57,726 bases of DNA from Gammaproteobacteria bacterium (GCA_029881995.1 JAOULO010000018.1:1-57726); one strand, 5' to 3'; positions 6,025-15,660 are shown, numbered from the stretch's first letter. Made by a program: numbers and translations. Notes: generated by a model from the letters alone, not told the origin.

Positions 6025-8298
6025 TTAAATATCCGATAGTGGCACATCAATCCAGAAACAGCTGCCTTCATCCACCACACTATGAAAACCAATCTCGCCA
6101 CCCATCAGCTGCATCAACTGGCGGCAGATATTCAGGCCCACCCCGGTACCGCTAATTCCAGAGTCTTCCGCGCCAAGGCGGTTAAAACTACTGAAGACCT
6201 CCGGATGATATTTTTCAGCGATACCCAGGCCAGTGTCTTCCACACTGATGCGAATCATTCTTTCATCAATCACGTCACAACTGATCGTGATCTGTCCATC
6301 CGGCCGATTATATTTACAGGCATTGGATAACAGGTTCAGGATCACCTGGGTCAGGCGGGTGTAATCCGCTTCAACGACCCTGTCTCGACACGGATCAATT
6401 TGCAGTTGCAGGCTGAGATTATTCTCCTGTACCTGTGGGAGTATCAGGGCCTCGCATTCCATAATCACCGGCATCAGATGAACCGGCTCAATATTAATCT
6501 TGACCACCCCGGCCTCTATCTTGGGTAACTCCAGGATGTCGTCAATCAGGCGCAGCAGGTGCCAGCCGGCCTTTTCAATCTCGCCGATGCCTTTTTCCTG
6601 ATCTTCATCCAGTTCGTTATCGACACCACTCCGAAGTAATTGCGAGTAACCCAGGATGGCATTGAGGGGAGTACGCAACTCATGGCTCATGCTGGCCAGG
6701 AAGCGACTCTTGGCCTGATTGGCGCGCTCCGCCACCTCCTTGGCGTGGGTTAACTGGGCCTCGGCCTCTTTTATGAGTGTGACATCAGTACGTACACTGA
6801 CATACTGGTAAGGTATGCCCTGATCGTCCAGGAAGGGCACGATGGTGCTGTCGACCCAGTAGTACTCACCATTCTTTTTGCGGTTACGGATCAGGCCATG
6901 CCAGACCATACCCTGGCTGATGGTCAGCCACATTTCATGAAAAAATTCCTCTGGATGGTAACCGGAATTGATCAATCGGTGGTTGCGTCCAAGCAGTTCA
7001 TCACGTGCATAACCGCTGATCTCGATAAACTTGTCATTAACTTCCGTTATTTTACCCCTGGCGTCCGTGATACTGACAATGCTGTGCTTATCCAGGGCTA
7101 TACGCTGATACTCACTGCGACGCAGGGTCTCCTGCAGCTCATTATTCAGGCGCCTGATCCAGCGGGTTCGCCTTAAACGCGGTTTCAGGGCATTGATAAA
7201 ATGATAGGGCTCGACCGGTTTACTAATAAAATCATCCCCACCCAGGTCCATAGCGCCCATCTTTTTCTCGATATTGGACTCACTGGACAGGAATACCAAA
7301 GGAAGGTTGACCCAACGGTCATCCTGGCGAATCATGGCCGCCAGCTCCAGGCCTGAACAATCGGGCATATAGACATCCATCAGAATGAGGTCAGGCTGAA
7401 AGGTCTCCATCACCAGCAGGGCCTGCAGTGGTTGAGAGAGGGTCTTTACTTCAAAGCCGGCACCTTGCATCAGGCTGGCATGGAAATCCAGTGAATCCGG
7501 GTCATCATCAATATAAAGAACCCGGTAGGGGCTACTAAGCAGACGGCCGGTCAGGCCATCGACAGTCTGACAAAGCTTGTTGAAATTGAGCGGTTTGGGC
7601 AAATAGCGAATGGCCCCGGCCCGTACAGCCGCCAGCCGGGAGGCCACATCATCTCGCACCGAGATGAAAATAACCGGTGGGACAGGCTCAAAGTGTTGTT
7701 TGGTTTGCTGAATTGCATCGGCACCAGTCAGGACATCATCCTCGAACAACATGTCCATGATGATCACACCGGGTCGGCCATTGGCACTGCACTGCACCAG
7801 AAAATCCTGTACCTTCACAAAGTGCTCGACCTGATAGCCGATCCGCGACAGGATACCGATTATCTGCTGGGCCAGGGCCTCGTCATCCTCTACCAGATAG
7901 ACCAGGGAATTGAATTGTTCAGAATACTGTTCCAGCTGCAGGCGGTCGAAGGTGTCCAGCTTGCCTTCCAGCCAATGCTTGATGGTGGTTTCCAGCTTTC
8001 CCAGAGCCCGTTCTACGGCCTCCTGAGTAGTGTGCCCAGACTCATCAGTGAGTAATTTTTCCAGCTCACTGGCCTGCCTGGAGATGTTGGCCGCGCCAAA
8101 GCTACCGGCACTGCCCGCCAGGTTATGAACATTGCGACACAGGATGTCGAGGCCAGCCTTTGAATCAGGTTCACGACAGACCTCGAGCCAGCCCTCCTGG
8201 ATTACGGCCATGCGGGCAGGCAGCTGCTCAGAAAAACGTTGCTGCAGCTCAACAAGCTGATTGGTTACAATTTTGTCACTCTTTTGCTCAATGTCCAT
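6025..8298 (-). CDS. Cytoplasmic hybrid histidine kinase: Hpt-REC-REC-PAS-HisKA-HATPase
   Basis: A 757-residue sensor kinase with unusual domain order. The N-terminal Hpt domain carries HNLAGSAGSFG (phospho-His near residue 58). Receiver 1 has LVEDDE and VIIMDM; receiver 2 has YIDDDPDS and LILMDVYMPDCSG. A PAS domain follows (ITEVNDKFIEISGYARDELLG, then EYYWVDSTIVPF). The dimerisation motif SHELRTPLNAILGYSQ (His about 539) precedes the ATPase boxes NLLSNACKYN, DTGLGIA and GTGVGL. No signal peptide or membrane helix is present, so it senses in the cytoplasm. The ATG at 8298, with AGGG upstream, is preferred over 8325. Having Hpt first and kinase last suggests an internal phosphorelay ending on the small regulators beside it. 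Confidence 0.92.
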   Translation of the reverse strand: MDIEQKSDKIVTNQLVELQQRFSEQLPARMAVIQEGWLEVCREPDSKAGLDILCRNVHNLAGSAGSFGAANISRQASELEKLLTDESGHTTQEAVERALGKLETTIKHWLEGKLDTFDRLQLEQYSEQFNSLVYLVEDDEALAQQIIGILSRIGYQVEHFVKVQDFLVQCSANGRPGVIIMDMLFEDDVLTGADAIQQTKQHFEPVPPVIFISVRDDVASRLAAVRAGAIRYLPKPLNFNKLCQTVDGLTGRLLSSPYRVLYIDDDPDSLDFHASLMQGAGFEVKTLSQPLQALLVMETFQPDLILMDVYMPDCSGLELAAMIRQDDRWVNLPLVFLSSESNIEKKMGAMDLGGDDFISKPVEPYHFINALKPRLRRTRWIRRLNNELQETLRRSEYQRIALDKHSIVSITDARGKITEVNDKFIEISGYARDELLGRNHRLINSGYHPEEFFHEMWLTISQGMVWHGLIRNRKKNGEYYWVDSTIVPFLDDQGIPYQYVSVRTDVTLIKEAEAQLTHAKEVAERANQAKSRFLASMSHELRTPLNAILGYSQLLRSGVDNELDEDQEKGIGEIEKAGWHLLRLIDDILELPKIEAGVVKINIEPVHLMPVIMECEALILPQVQENNLSLQLQIDPCRDRVVEADYTRLTQVILNLLSNACKYNRPDGQITISCDVIDERMIRISVEDTGLGIAEKYHPEVFSSFNRLGAEDSGISGTGVGLNICRQLMQLMGGEIGFHSVVDEGSCFWIDVPLSDI

Positions 8299-8391
8299 CA
8301 AACACCCTGCTCCATAACAGTGCAAATAGCCACATATTGTAGTGCCATATAACCAATTAGTATACTAGGGTAATAACAAAAAGTACTGTGT

Positions 8392-8634
8392 TTGGTTGAA
8401 TTTCTAAGGCTGTCTTGGCGCAAGAAAATAACCTGGGGCAAGAAACTATCCGGCTCCAGATGTTCCATTCATCACCAGAAAGAAAACCTGCCCGTTATTG
8501 CAGTCAGTGCCCATGCCACAAAAGACATGGTTAAAAAAGGTCTGGATGACGGCTTTATGGAATATGTGACCAAACCAATCGATTTACCCAAACTAAAACA
8601 AACTCTCCTGAATTATCTGCATATAACTCATTAA
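8392..8634 (+). pseudogene. Remnant of a response-regulator receiver domain
   Basis: Only the last third of a receiver domain remains: LPVIAVSAHATKDMVKKGLD then FMEYVTKPIDLPKLKQTLL, which is the beta4-alpha4-beta5-alpha5 part. The acidic pocket and the phospho-acceptor Asp are missing. The upstream reading (WRKKITWGKKLSGSRCS) does not look like receiver sequence, and the only start is TTG. It lies on the opposite strand between the kinase gene and the second receiver gene. Probably a decayed piece of a formerly larger two-component locus. Confidence 0.7.
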
Positions 8635-8647
8635 GCCAGCCAGCTTC

Positions 8648-9034
8648 TTATAAATAACTATCAGGTAAATGATATTTGATCGCCGACACCACCTCACTAA
8701 TCTCAAAGGGCTTGGTGATGTATTTTTCAGCTCCTGCTTGCAGGGCTTTTTGAACAACTGCATCCATGGCGTCGGCACTGACCGCAATAACAGGAATATC
8801 TCTGGTTCTTGAATCACGTTTAAGCTGCCTGATAGCCTCAACGCCATCCATCCCAGGTAGTCGTATATCCATAAGGATGATATTGGGCAATTGTTGCTGA
8901 CAGCGTGCCATACCTTCCTCGGCACAACTTACAGATTCGATATCCACATTAAGTGAGCGCCTGACAAGCGCCTCCATGATAATCTGGTTATCGCTATTAT
9001 CTTCAATATATAAAATGTTTTTCTTACTTAGCAC
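8648..9034 (-). CDS. Single-domain response regulator (CheY-like), copy 2
   Basis: A 128-residue receiver with no output domain: acidic pair in NILYIEDN, phospho-acceptor Asp56 in IILMDIRLPGMDG, AVSADAM, and Lys in ITKPFE. It is a close paralogue of the gene at 5568-6005, and the two flank the hybrid kinase. The start at 9034 is GTG. Both copies could compete for the same kinase, or one could act as a phosphate sink; this is inference from the arrangement. Confidence 0.9.
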   Translation of the reverse strand: MLSKKNILYIEDNSDNQIIMEALVRRSLNVDIESVSCAEEGMARCQQQLPNIILMDIRLPGMDGVEAIRQLKRDSRTRDIPVIAVSADAMDAVVQKALQAGAEKYITKPFEISEVVSAIKYHLPDSYL

Positions 9035-9185
9035 TAGCCGATCAACCCGCCCCTTAAGCTTATGTCGATAAGTATAATCAGGTTTTCAGTTAGTGTCAGA
9101 GCGCTCTATGAAAAATGGAGATTATTTCGTTTCATAAAATGAAACGATATTGCATCATGATAAAACCATCTAAATTACTAGTTTA

Positions 9186-9578
9186 TTATTGTTTAATCAG
9201 CTCAAGAGATATGGAATTGATACAGTAGCGAAGGCCAGTAGGTTGTGGCCCATCAGAAAAAACATGCCCTAGATGGGCACCGCATTTTTTACAGTGCACT
9301 TCGATGCGCTGCATACCATGGCTATGGTCGTGCTCTTCTTCCACGACTTCTTCATTCAAAGGCTGATAAAAGCTCGGCCAGCCAGAACCGGAATCGAACT
9401 TGGTATTTGAATCAAATAAGGGTTCGTTACAACAACTGCAAACATAAGTCCCCGCCTCCTTGCAGTCATGATACTTGCCGCTAAAGGCACGCTCCGTGCC
9501 TTTCTGGCGACAGACATAAAACTGCTCTTCACTTAATTCAGCACGCCACTGTTCATCTGTTTTGTTGGATTTATTCAT
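9186..9578 (-). CDS. msrB: Peptide-methionine (R)-S-oxide reductase MsrB
   Basis: Repairs R-methionine sulfoxide in proteins using thioredoxin. The family core is complete: [20 protein letters not shown], then [34 protein letters not shown], and the catalytic RYCINS. The CxxC pairs VCSCC and CKKC form the structural zinc site. At 130 residues it is the usual length. The ATG at 9578 is chosen since AAGGTG lies nine bases before it, while the longer GTG start at 9590 would overlap that ribosome site. It stands alone; no msrA is nearby. Confidence 0.96.
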   Translation of the reverse strand: MNKSNKTDEQWRAELSEEQFYVCRQKGTERAFSGKYHDCKEAGTYVCSCCNEPLFDSNTKFDSGSGWPSFYQPLNEEVVEEEHDHSHGMQRIEVHCKKCGAHLGHVFSDGPQPTGLRYCINSISLELIKQ

Positions 9579-9690
9579 CTTAATTAACACCTTGCTTTTG
9601 ATCGCTAATATACTGAAAGAATACCAACACTATACTAATATATAGGCAACTTAATCGGTCGATTCCAAATAAAAAAAACAGCCTTATAAA

Positions 9691-11976
9691 ATGACACCCC
9701 ACAAACATACTACATCCATTGTCCTCACCATATGTCTTATTTTCGGCTTTATTGCACCATCTAAGTGCATATCAAGCCCACAGCAGGATAACAATAACGT
9801 AACACCTCACATTATCAATGAACATAACCCTGGCCGTAAACGGACCGAAACCAGACCCGTTACCTCTGCCACTTTTCTAAGGGGTGTCGAGACAACACTG
9901 TTTTTTATACTGCTTTTTGTCCTGTATCACGTCTACCGGATGCGCAAAATACATACAGAGTTATATAACAATGAAAAACAGTTGCGAGAAAACGAACTTA
10001 ATATGCGCATTTTTATGCAGTCAACCAGTGACTGTATCTGGAACTGGGATATGGCGAATAACACGGTCGAGCGCAGTATAGGGTTTGAACGTGCATTTGG
10101 TTACTTAGCTGATGAAATAGAACCCGGTATAAACTGGTGGATTGAGCGACTTCACCCAGACGATCATGACAGGGTCATGAATACTTTCTCAACCGCCTGT
10201 GACACAGGAGAATCAGTTTGTAATTACGAATATCGATTTAGGTGCAAAGATGGAAGCTATGCCATAGTTGATGATCGCGTAACCATCATTCGAGACAGAA
10301 ATAAAACGGTTACCCGCTCCATGGGAGCCATGCACGACATCACGCAGCGTAGAAAGGCCGAAAACAGCCTGGCCAATACCTACAAGAGTCTGCAACAGAT
10401 CCAGTTTGCCATTGACCGAATTGGTATTGGCATTCACATGGTTGGGCTGGATGGTCGATTTCTATATGTCAATGATGCTGCCGCCAATATGCTGGGTTAT
10501 TCGCGTAAAGAAATGCTTGAAATGTCGGTTCCTGATATTGACCCGAATTATCCTAAAGAAAAATTCATTGAGGTATCCTCTCAGCTAAAATATGCATCAC
10601 CCGGCAAAATTGAAACCACACAGTTAACCAAAGATGGTCATCTTATTCCGGTTGAAGTCAGTTTCTATTTTCATCCTGGTGAGAATGGTGAAGAGGGTAT
10701 TTTTATCGGTTTTAATGAAGATCTTAGGGAGAAAAAACGCATTGCTGAAGAACAACAACAATTAAATGACAAGCTTGCCAATGCCAGCAAAATGGAAACC
10801 ATTGGTCGTCTAAGTGGTGGTCTGGCACATGATTTTAACAATATTCTAGCCAGTATCATGGGATATACTGAACTACTTAAGAGCGGTCTAAATAATGTTC
10901 CTCTAAATTCTAAATCATGCCATGAATACATCAACCATATACTTGGTTCCAGCAACCGAGCCAAGGATATCGTTGCCCAAATGCTATTATTTAGCCGTAA
11001 AGATCCTGGCTACACTAATAATGATAAACAACAGACAATCAAGAGCTGGTCAGTTGTTAAGGAAACTATTGAATTACTCAGGGCATCGATACCAAAGGGT
11101 ATTAATATAGCAAGCTCCACTAACGATGAACTTGCTACTGCACAAATGCAACCCATCCATCTGCACCAGATATTGCTTAATCTTGCTATTAATGCACGTG
11201 ACGCCATTGGCAATCATGGAACAATCACCTTTAGCCAGACCGTTAAAACGACACAATGTACCTGTGACTCCTGTTTTGAGTCACTGGAGGGAAGGTATGT
11301 TATTATTTCAGTTACGGATACCGGTGATGGCATTTTACCCAAAGATATTAAACATATCTTTGTTCCTTTCTATAGCAGTAAACCAATAGGTAAAGGTAGC
11401 GGTATGGGACTTTCCATCGTGCACGGGATTGTGCATAGCGCTAATGGACATATCACCATTTCAAAGCCTGATCATAATGGTACATGCTTCAATATCTGCC
11501 TGCCCTGCCCGGAAGAGGAAGAGGAAGTTCAGACTGACACAGATAAATCCACACAAGTTACTTTATCAGGCGACTCCATGGGGCTTGAAGGAATATCAAT
11601 ACTGGTCGTCGATGATGAAGCTTCCCTGGTCAATTTACTGGATGAATTCCTTACTACTCAAGGCGCAATAGTATCGAGTTATACTGATCCACAGGCTGCA
11701 CTCACTGACTTCACAGAATCTAGTAATAATTATGATTTGCTCATCACCGACTATACGATGCCAGGGCTTTCTGGACTTGAACTGGCGCAGCAGGTTTTAC
11801 AAAAACAGGCAGAAATACCTATCATCCTAAGTACTGGTTACAGTGAAGACATTGAAGGCCTTAATCACCAAACAGCGGGAATAAGTCATATCTTGCATAA
11901 ACCTTTCAACCTTCAGACTCTATTGAATACTATTAACGATCTGGTGTCCCAAAACTCATGCGACCTGGCAAATTAA
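9691..11976 (+). CDS. Membrane-anchored PAS histidine kinase with C-terminal receiver
   Basis: A 761-residue hybrid kinase. The N-terminus has a signal-like hydrophobic segment (residues 8-25) and a second helix near 70-90, enclosing a short periplasmic loop. Two PAS/PAC regions follow (GYLADEIEPGINWWIERLHP with YRFRCKDGSY; GRFLYVNDAAANMLGYSRKE). The kinase core has GGLAHDFNNILASIMGYTEL (phospho-His about 380), then NLAINARDAI, DTGDGI and GSGMGLSIVHGIV. The receiver has ILVVDDEASL, LLITDYTMPGLSG (Asp 687) and HKPFN. There is no DNA-binding output. The LAHDFNN-type His box is common in kinases with C-terminal receivers. The gene is monocistronic. Confidence 0.92.
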   Translation: MTPHKHTTSIVLTICLIFGFIAPSKCISSPQQDNNNVTPHIINEHNPGRKRTETRPVTSATFLRGVETTLFFILLFVLYHVYRMRKIHTELYNNEKQLRENELNMRIFMQSTSDCIWNWDMANNTVERSIGFERAFGYLADEIEPGINWWIERLHPDDHDRVMNTFSTACDTGESVCNYEYRFRCKDGSYAIVDDRVTIIRDRNKTVTRSMGAMHDITQRRKAENSLANTYKSLQQIQFAIDRIGIGIHMVGLDGRFLYVNDAAANMLGYSRKEMLEMSVPDIDPNYPKEKFIEVSSQLKYASPGKIETTQLTKDGHLIPVEVSFYFHPGENGEEGIFIGFNEDLREKKRIAEEQQQLNDKLANASKMETIGRLSGGLAHDFNNILASIMGYTELLKSGLNNVPLNSKSCHEYINHILGSSNRAKDIVAQMLLFSRKDPGYTNNDKQQTIKSWSVVKETIELLRASIPKGINIASSTNDELATAQMQPIHLHQILLNLAINARDAIGNHGTITFSQTVKTTQCTCDSCFESLEGRYVIISVTDTGDGILPKDIKHIFVPFYSSKPIGKGSGMGLSIVHGIVHSANGHITISKPDHNGTCFNICLPCPEEEEEVQTDTDKSTQVTLSGDSMGLEGISILVVDDEASLVNLLDEFLTTQGAIVSSYTDPQAALTDFTESSNNYDLLITDYTMPGLSGLELAQQVLQKQAEIPIILSTGYSEDIEGLNHQTAGISHILHKPFNLQTLLNTINDLVSQNSCDLAN

Positions 11977-12249
11977 TAAATTGAATATATTAAGTATTTA
12001 GCTAACCACTCCTGGGTAATAGACAATTATAGTTAAGTAATATTTTCTCCTTTGAAAAAGTAGATAGCCTGACAAGCACCAGTTGTTGTATTTACAATAA
12101 TGGTAAACTTCATTATCTCTCTCCGTCCGAGTTTGTTCTCCACAAAAAACTAATGCACTTGTACTGCTGTCTACCCATCCCCTCAGGCTGACAGGCAGCA
12201 AATCTCTTGCCATACTTTTTATGAATAACATTGTCAGTCTGGTGATTAC

Positions 12250-13011
12250 ATGAATACGGAATTTAAAGATAAAGTTACCCTGGTTACAGGTGCCGCCTCC
12301 GGTATTGGCAAAGCCACTGCATTTGCCTTTGCCCAGCAGGGCGCCAAAGTTGTGGTGGCGGATATTGAGCAATCGGCCTGTGATGTCGTAGCTGAAGAGA
12401 TTAATAATGAAGGTGGTGAAGCCACAGCCATTGCTGTCGACATCGCCAGTGAGGAGAGCATCCGAGCCATGCTGGATAACACCATTCAACACTACGGTCA
12501 GCTGGACCACGCCTGTAACAATGCCGGAGTGCTTGGTGGCATGGTCTGCCTTACTGCCGATTACCCCGTGGAGACCTTTGACCAGGTGATAGCAGTCAAC
12601 CTGCGAGGCACATGGCTTTGCATGAAATATGAAATCCCTCTGCTCCTTAAGACCGGTGGCACCATTGTGAATACTGCATCCATCGCCGGTATCGTAGGCT
12701 TTGAAACCCTGTCGGCCTACACCGCCAGCAAACACGGTATTATTGGACTGACCAAAACAGCCGCTCTGGAATATGCCAAGCAGAATATTCGCATTAACGC
12801 ACTTTGCCCCGGTGGAGTACGCACCCCCATGGCCGGCTTTACTGGCACTGACGATCAGGCAGCAGAAGATATGGTGGCCCAGATGACACCCATGGGCAGG
12901 GTGGCTGAACCAGAAGAGATGGCCGAGGTCATCCTCTGGCTCAGCTCACCTAAATCAAGTTATGTGGATGGCCATGCCCTGGTAGCCGACGGTGCAAGCA
13001 CGGCAAGATAG
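12250..13011 (+). CDS. Short-chain dehydrogenase/reductase (classical SDR)
   Basis: NAD(P)-dependent oxidoreductase of the classical SDR family, 253 residues. The Rossmann motif TGAASGIG (13-20) and Asp38 after VVVA point to NAD preference. NNAG (90-93), Ser144 and YTASK (Tyr157, Lys161) form the catalytic set, and the C-terminal LSSPKSSYVDGHALVADG is typical. The substrate cannot be told. It resembles enzymes often annotated as glucose or cyclopentanol dehydrogenase. It converges on azoR with 43 bp between the stops. The 273-bp stretch before it holds no recognisable gene. Confidence 0.92.
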   Translation: MNTEFKDKVTLVTGAASGIGKATAFAFAQQGAKVVVADIEQSACDVVAEEINNEGGEATAIAVDIASEESIRAMLDNTIQHYGQLDHACNNAGVLGGMVCLTADYPVETFDQVIAVNLRGTWLCMKYEIPLLLKTGGTIVNTASIAGIVGFETLSAYTASKHGIIGLTKTAALEYAKQNIRINALCPGGVRTPMAGFTGTDDQAAEDMVAQMTPMGRVAEPEEMAEVILWLSSPKSSYVDGHALVADGASTAR

Positions 13012-13054
13012 GCGCTATGAAATAACACGCCAGCGCCTCATGCAACATAAGAGG

Positions 13055-13690
13055 TCAGGCCGCAGCCTGCCTTGCCTTAGAAAAACTTGCCTCGATTTGT
13101 TGCAGGGCCTCCTGCCTGTTTATCGCCATCTGTTGCTCATCGATGGTAGTACTCTCCACGGAAAATACCTCGACCTTTTCAAATCCCAGAAAAGCTAATA
13201 ATGATTTCAGGTACGGCCTTAGAAAATCGAAGGCCTCAAACGGCGTGCCGGTAAACTGCGCACCGACGGCGGTGGTAACATAGGCCGTCTTGTTACTTAT
13301 CAGGCCGGCAAAACCGTTTTCCGGATCATAACTAAAGGTATGATTAATTCTCACCACCTGATCGATCCAGGCCTTTAACACGGCAGGGACAGAAAAATTA
13401 TACATGGGTACGGAAATGAGCAGCGTATCGGCCAGCATCACTTCAGCAATTAACTTATCCGACAGGGCAGTAGCGGATTTCAACTTCTCGTCCATTTGTT
13501 CTGGTGGTGTGTAGTACCCGGCAATAGTATCGTTATTGATTAAGGCCACCGGCTCCCTGGCCAGGTCACGCACAATCACTTCCCCTTCGGGGTTGGCCTT
13601 GAACCAGGCAGCCTCCACCACATCGGCCAGCTCGCGGCTGTGCGAGCCTTCTGTCCTGGCGCTGGCATCGATTCGTAATAATGTTGTCAC
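13055..13690 (-). CDS. azoR: FMN-dependent NADH:quinone oxidoreductase / azoreductase
   Basis: Flavodoxin-fold AzoR, which reduces quinones and azo compounds with NADH. Family signatures are LLRIDASARTEGSHSRELAD at the N-terminus, PMYNFSVPAVLKAWIDQVVR around the flavin, and the C-terminal LAFLGFEKVEVFSVE. The open frame extends to 13963, but that would overlap the divergent LysR gene. The GTG at 13690 has an excellent AAAGGAG site nine bases upstream and fits the family length (211 residues). Divergent to the LysR gene, which likely controls it. Confidence 0.93.
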   Translation of the reverse strand: MTTLLRIDASARTEGSHSRELADVVEAAWFKANPEGEVIVRDLAREPVALINNDTIAGYYTPPEQMDEKLKSATALSDKLIAEVMLADTLLISVPMYNFSVPAVLKAWIDQVVRINHTFSYDPENGFAGLISNKTAYVTTAVGAQFTGTPFEAFDFLRPYLKSLLAFLGFEKVEVFSVESTTIDEQQMAINRQEALQQIEASFSKARQAAA

Positions 13691-13760
13691 GTCTTGTTCT
13701 CCTTTTGCTTGTTGGTGAGACAAGCCTAGAGAACCGAGAACCAACAATAAACAGGCTTTT

Positions 13761-13788
13761 ATGCATTGGATTATTGCGTATAATGCAT
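13761..13788. promoter_or_regulatory. Candidate LysR operator between azoR and lysR gene
   Basis: An inverted repeat, ATGCATT (13761-13767) and AATGCAT (13782-13788), has its half sites 21 bp apart, two helical turns. It sits in the 100-bp divergent region and ends two bases before the LysR start codon, fitting autorepression plus control of azoR. The two arms are perfect over seven bases. Confidence 0.5.
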
Positions 13789-13790
13789 GA

Positions 13791-14780
13791 ATGGATACCC
13801 AAAATTTACAGATCTTTGTTGAGGTCATGAAACGGGGCAGCTTTGCCGCCGTGGCCAGAGAGCTGGATGTGGTCCCCTCCACGGTGTCACGCGCCATCAC
13901 CAGCCTGGAAGAAGAACTGGGTGTTCGTCTGCTGCAACGCACCACACGCAAGGTCAAGCCCACCGAGGCTGGCCAGGTTTACTACCAGCGTATTGAACCC
14001 CTAATTGAAGAGCTCAACCAGGCCCGTTCTATTACAAGGGATCTGGGTGATGAAGTGACCGGTACCTTACGACTCACCACTTCTGTGACCTTTGGTAATA
14101 GCGTTATCGTGCCCTTATTGCCTGAATTTATGGCGAAGTATCCCAAACTTGATGTGTACTGCGATTTGACGGATGCAGTAGTGGACATTGTTGATGACGG
14201 TTTTGATCTGGCGGTAAGACTTGGACACCTGAATGATTCAGGTCTTATAGCGACCCGCCTGACGGACATGCGTTATGTCATCACGGCAAGCCCATCCTAC
14301 CTGGCACAATACGGCAGGCCGGAACAACCCGAAGATATTCAGCACCACCAGTGCCTGGTCTTTCCCCATACCGGCCTGGGTACAGACTGGCTGTTTCGTG
14401 ATAACAATGGCGAAATTAAATCTATCACGCCAAACAGCCGCTTGCAGCTCACCAATGCCCTCGCATTAAAGGAATGTGCCCGGGCAGGTATGGGTCTGGT
14501 CATGTGTAGTGAATGGACGGTAACACGTGAGCTTTATGAAGGCAGCCTGGTACGTGTTTTTCAAGATTACGATACGGCTATGGCCAGTTTCGATTCAGCA
14601 GCGTGGCTGGTCTATCCTTCACGCCAGTACCTGCCACTCAAGGTACGTGTCTTTATCGACTTTATGAAGGAAAAGTTCGTCAACTGTACACTTTCAGAAT
14701 GTTTGATACGTGGACAGAAAACTATGCAAGCGTATTCCCAAGCCGACGTCGAAACTCCTGCGCTAGCTGAGGATCATTAG
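13791..14780 (+). CDS. LysR-family transcriptional regulator
   Basis: A 329-residue LTTR. The winged helix-turn-helix is at residues 1-60 (LQIFVEVMKRGSFAAVAREL, then VPSTVSRAITSLEEELGVRL and QRTTRKVKPTEAG). The effector domain follows with GTLRLTTSVTFG and FDLAVRLGHL. It resembles the CrgA/DsdC-like subgroup that regulates oxidoreductases. It is divergent from azoR. The C-terminus runs about 25 residues past the usual end and overlaps the convergent cnoX-like gene by 59 bases, so the tail (MQAYSQADVETPALAEDH) may be a recent extension by stop loss. Confidence 0.93.
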   Translation: MDTQNLQIFVEVMKRGSFAAVARELDVVPSTVSRAITSLEEELGVRLLQRTTRKVKPTEAGQVYYQRIEPLIEELNQARSITRDLGDEVTGTLRLTTSVTFGNSVIVPLLPEFMAKYPKLDVYCDLTDAVVDIVDDGFDLAVRLGHLNDSGLIATRLTDMRYVITASPSYLAQYGRPEQPEDIQHHQCLVFPHTGLGTDWLFRDNNGEIKSITPNSRLQLTNALALKECARAGMGLVMCSEWTVTRELYEGSLVRVFQDYDTAMASFDSAAWLVYPSRQYLPLKVRVFIDFMKEKFVNCTLSECLIRGQKTMQAYSQADVETPALAEDH

Positions 14781-15594
14781 GTGCCAGCATATTGGTAAGA
14801 TTAATAATCATCTCCCTTGCAGCACCTTCTTTATATTCCGGTTCCTTATCAAAGATCATAAACAGGTTGTCCATGGCCTGTGGATAATCATGTTCTGCTA
14901 CCAGGCAAACCGCCAGATCAAAGCGGGCATCGTTATCATCTGGATTTGTAGCCAGCTTATCTTGTAATGCAAGCTTACCCTTTGTCTTTGCCGCCAGTTC
15001 CTGAAAAGTAATCTGACCGGTTAAGGTTCGACCCGTTTCCGACTGTCGATCTGATTCTGGCAATCTTTCATAAAGTGATCTGGCCTGTTCCAGCTCACCA
15101 ATATCAAGAAAGACCTGTACCATATCCATGGCCACACGAGTATTACGTGGGTCCATTTGAATGGCTTTGGTAAGTAACTGCATGGCCTCTACTGTTTCAC
15201 CCGCAATATGTTTTGCGCGGGCCTGTTCACGCAGTTCATCTGATTCACGAAAAACACCAAAATCTTTTAGCAGGGCACGGATCTCTGCTTCACTCAGCAG
15301 TCCCTCTTCCGTGCGTACAACCTCACCGTCCTTGAATACCTTGGTAGTAGGAACATTTTCGATCTTATACTCTTTAATCAATTCCGCTTGTTCATCCATA
15401 TCTACCTTGGCATAGACAAACTGACCAGCAAATTCCTTTGCTGCGGCTGAAAGACGCTCTTCCAGGTGTATACAGGGCTCAGACCACACGCCCAGAAATT
15501 CCACCAATACAGGGACTTTATGGGAATTGAAAATGACCGAGGTATTAAAATTACTCTGGGAAACTTCGAATATCAGGATGTCTTGATCGCTCAC
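14722..15594 (-). CDS. cnoX: CnoX/YbbN-like thioredoxin-fold co-chaperone with TPR
   Basis: Related to E. coli CnoX (YbbN), a holdase that protects proteins from chlorine or heat damage and hands them to GroEL or DnaK. The N-terminal thioredoxin domain has VPVLVEFLGVWSEPC, with WSEPC in place of WCGPC: one cysteine, so no classical disulfide reductase activity, as in E. coli (SQHC). The TPR-rich C-terminal half includes AMQLLTKAIQMDPRNTRVAM and NPDDNDARFDLAVCLVAEHD. GTG at 15594 is preferred over ATG 15642, because GAGGTGG lies just upstream and the N-terminus then matches YbbN. The 3' end overlaps the LysR gene. Confidence 0.88.
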   Translation of the reverse strand: MSDQDILIFEVSQSNFNTSVIFNSHKVPVLVEFLGVWSEPCIHLEERLSAAAKEFAGQFVYAKVDMDEQAELIKEYKIENVPTTKVFKDGEVVRTEEGLLSEAEIRALLKDFGVFRESDELREQARAKHIAGETVEAMQLLTKAIQMDPRNTRVAMDMVQVFLDIGELEQARSLYERLPESDRQSETGRTLTGQITFQELAAKTKGKLALQDKLATNPDDNDARFDLAVCLVAEHDYPQAMDNLFMIFDKEPEYKEGAAREMIINLTNMLAPNDPQLAQEFRRRLGNTLA

Positions 15595-15660
15595 GGAAAC
15601 CACCTCGCCAGCTTTTTGAATATGGAACAGCCATTGTAACACTATTTGAACGGGATCTGA

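Noticed and set aside
11998-12735. 245-residue open frame on the minus strand
   Set aside because: Mostly antisense to the SDR gene, with no protein-like motif in the part outside it.
13691-13963. N-terminal extension of azoR
   Set aside because: It would overlap the divergent LysR gene, and the GTG at 13690 has a strong ribosome site and fits the family N-terminus.
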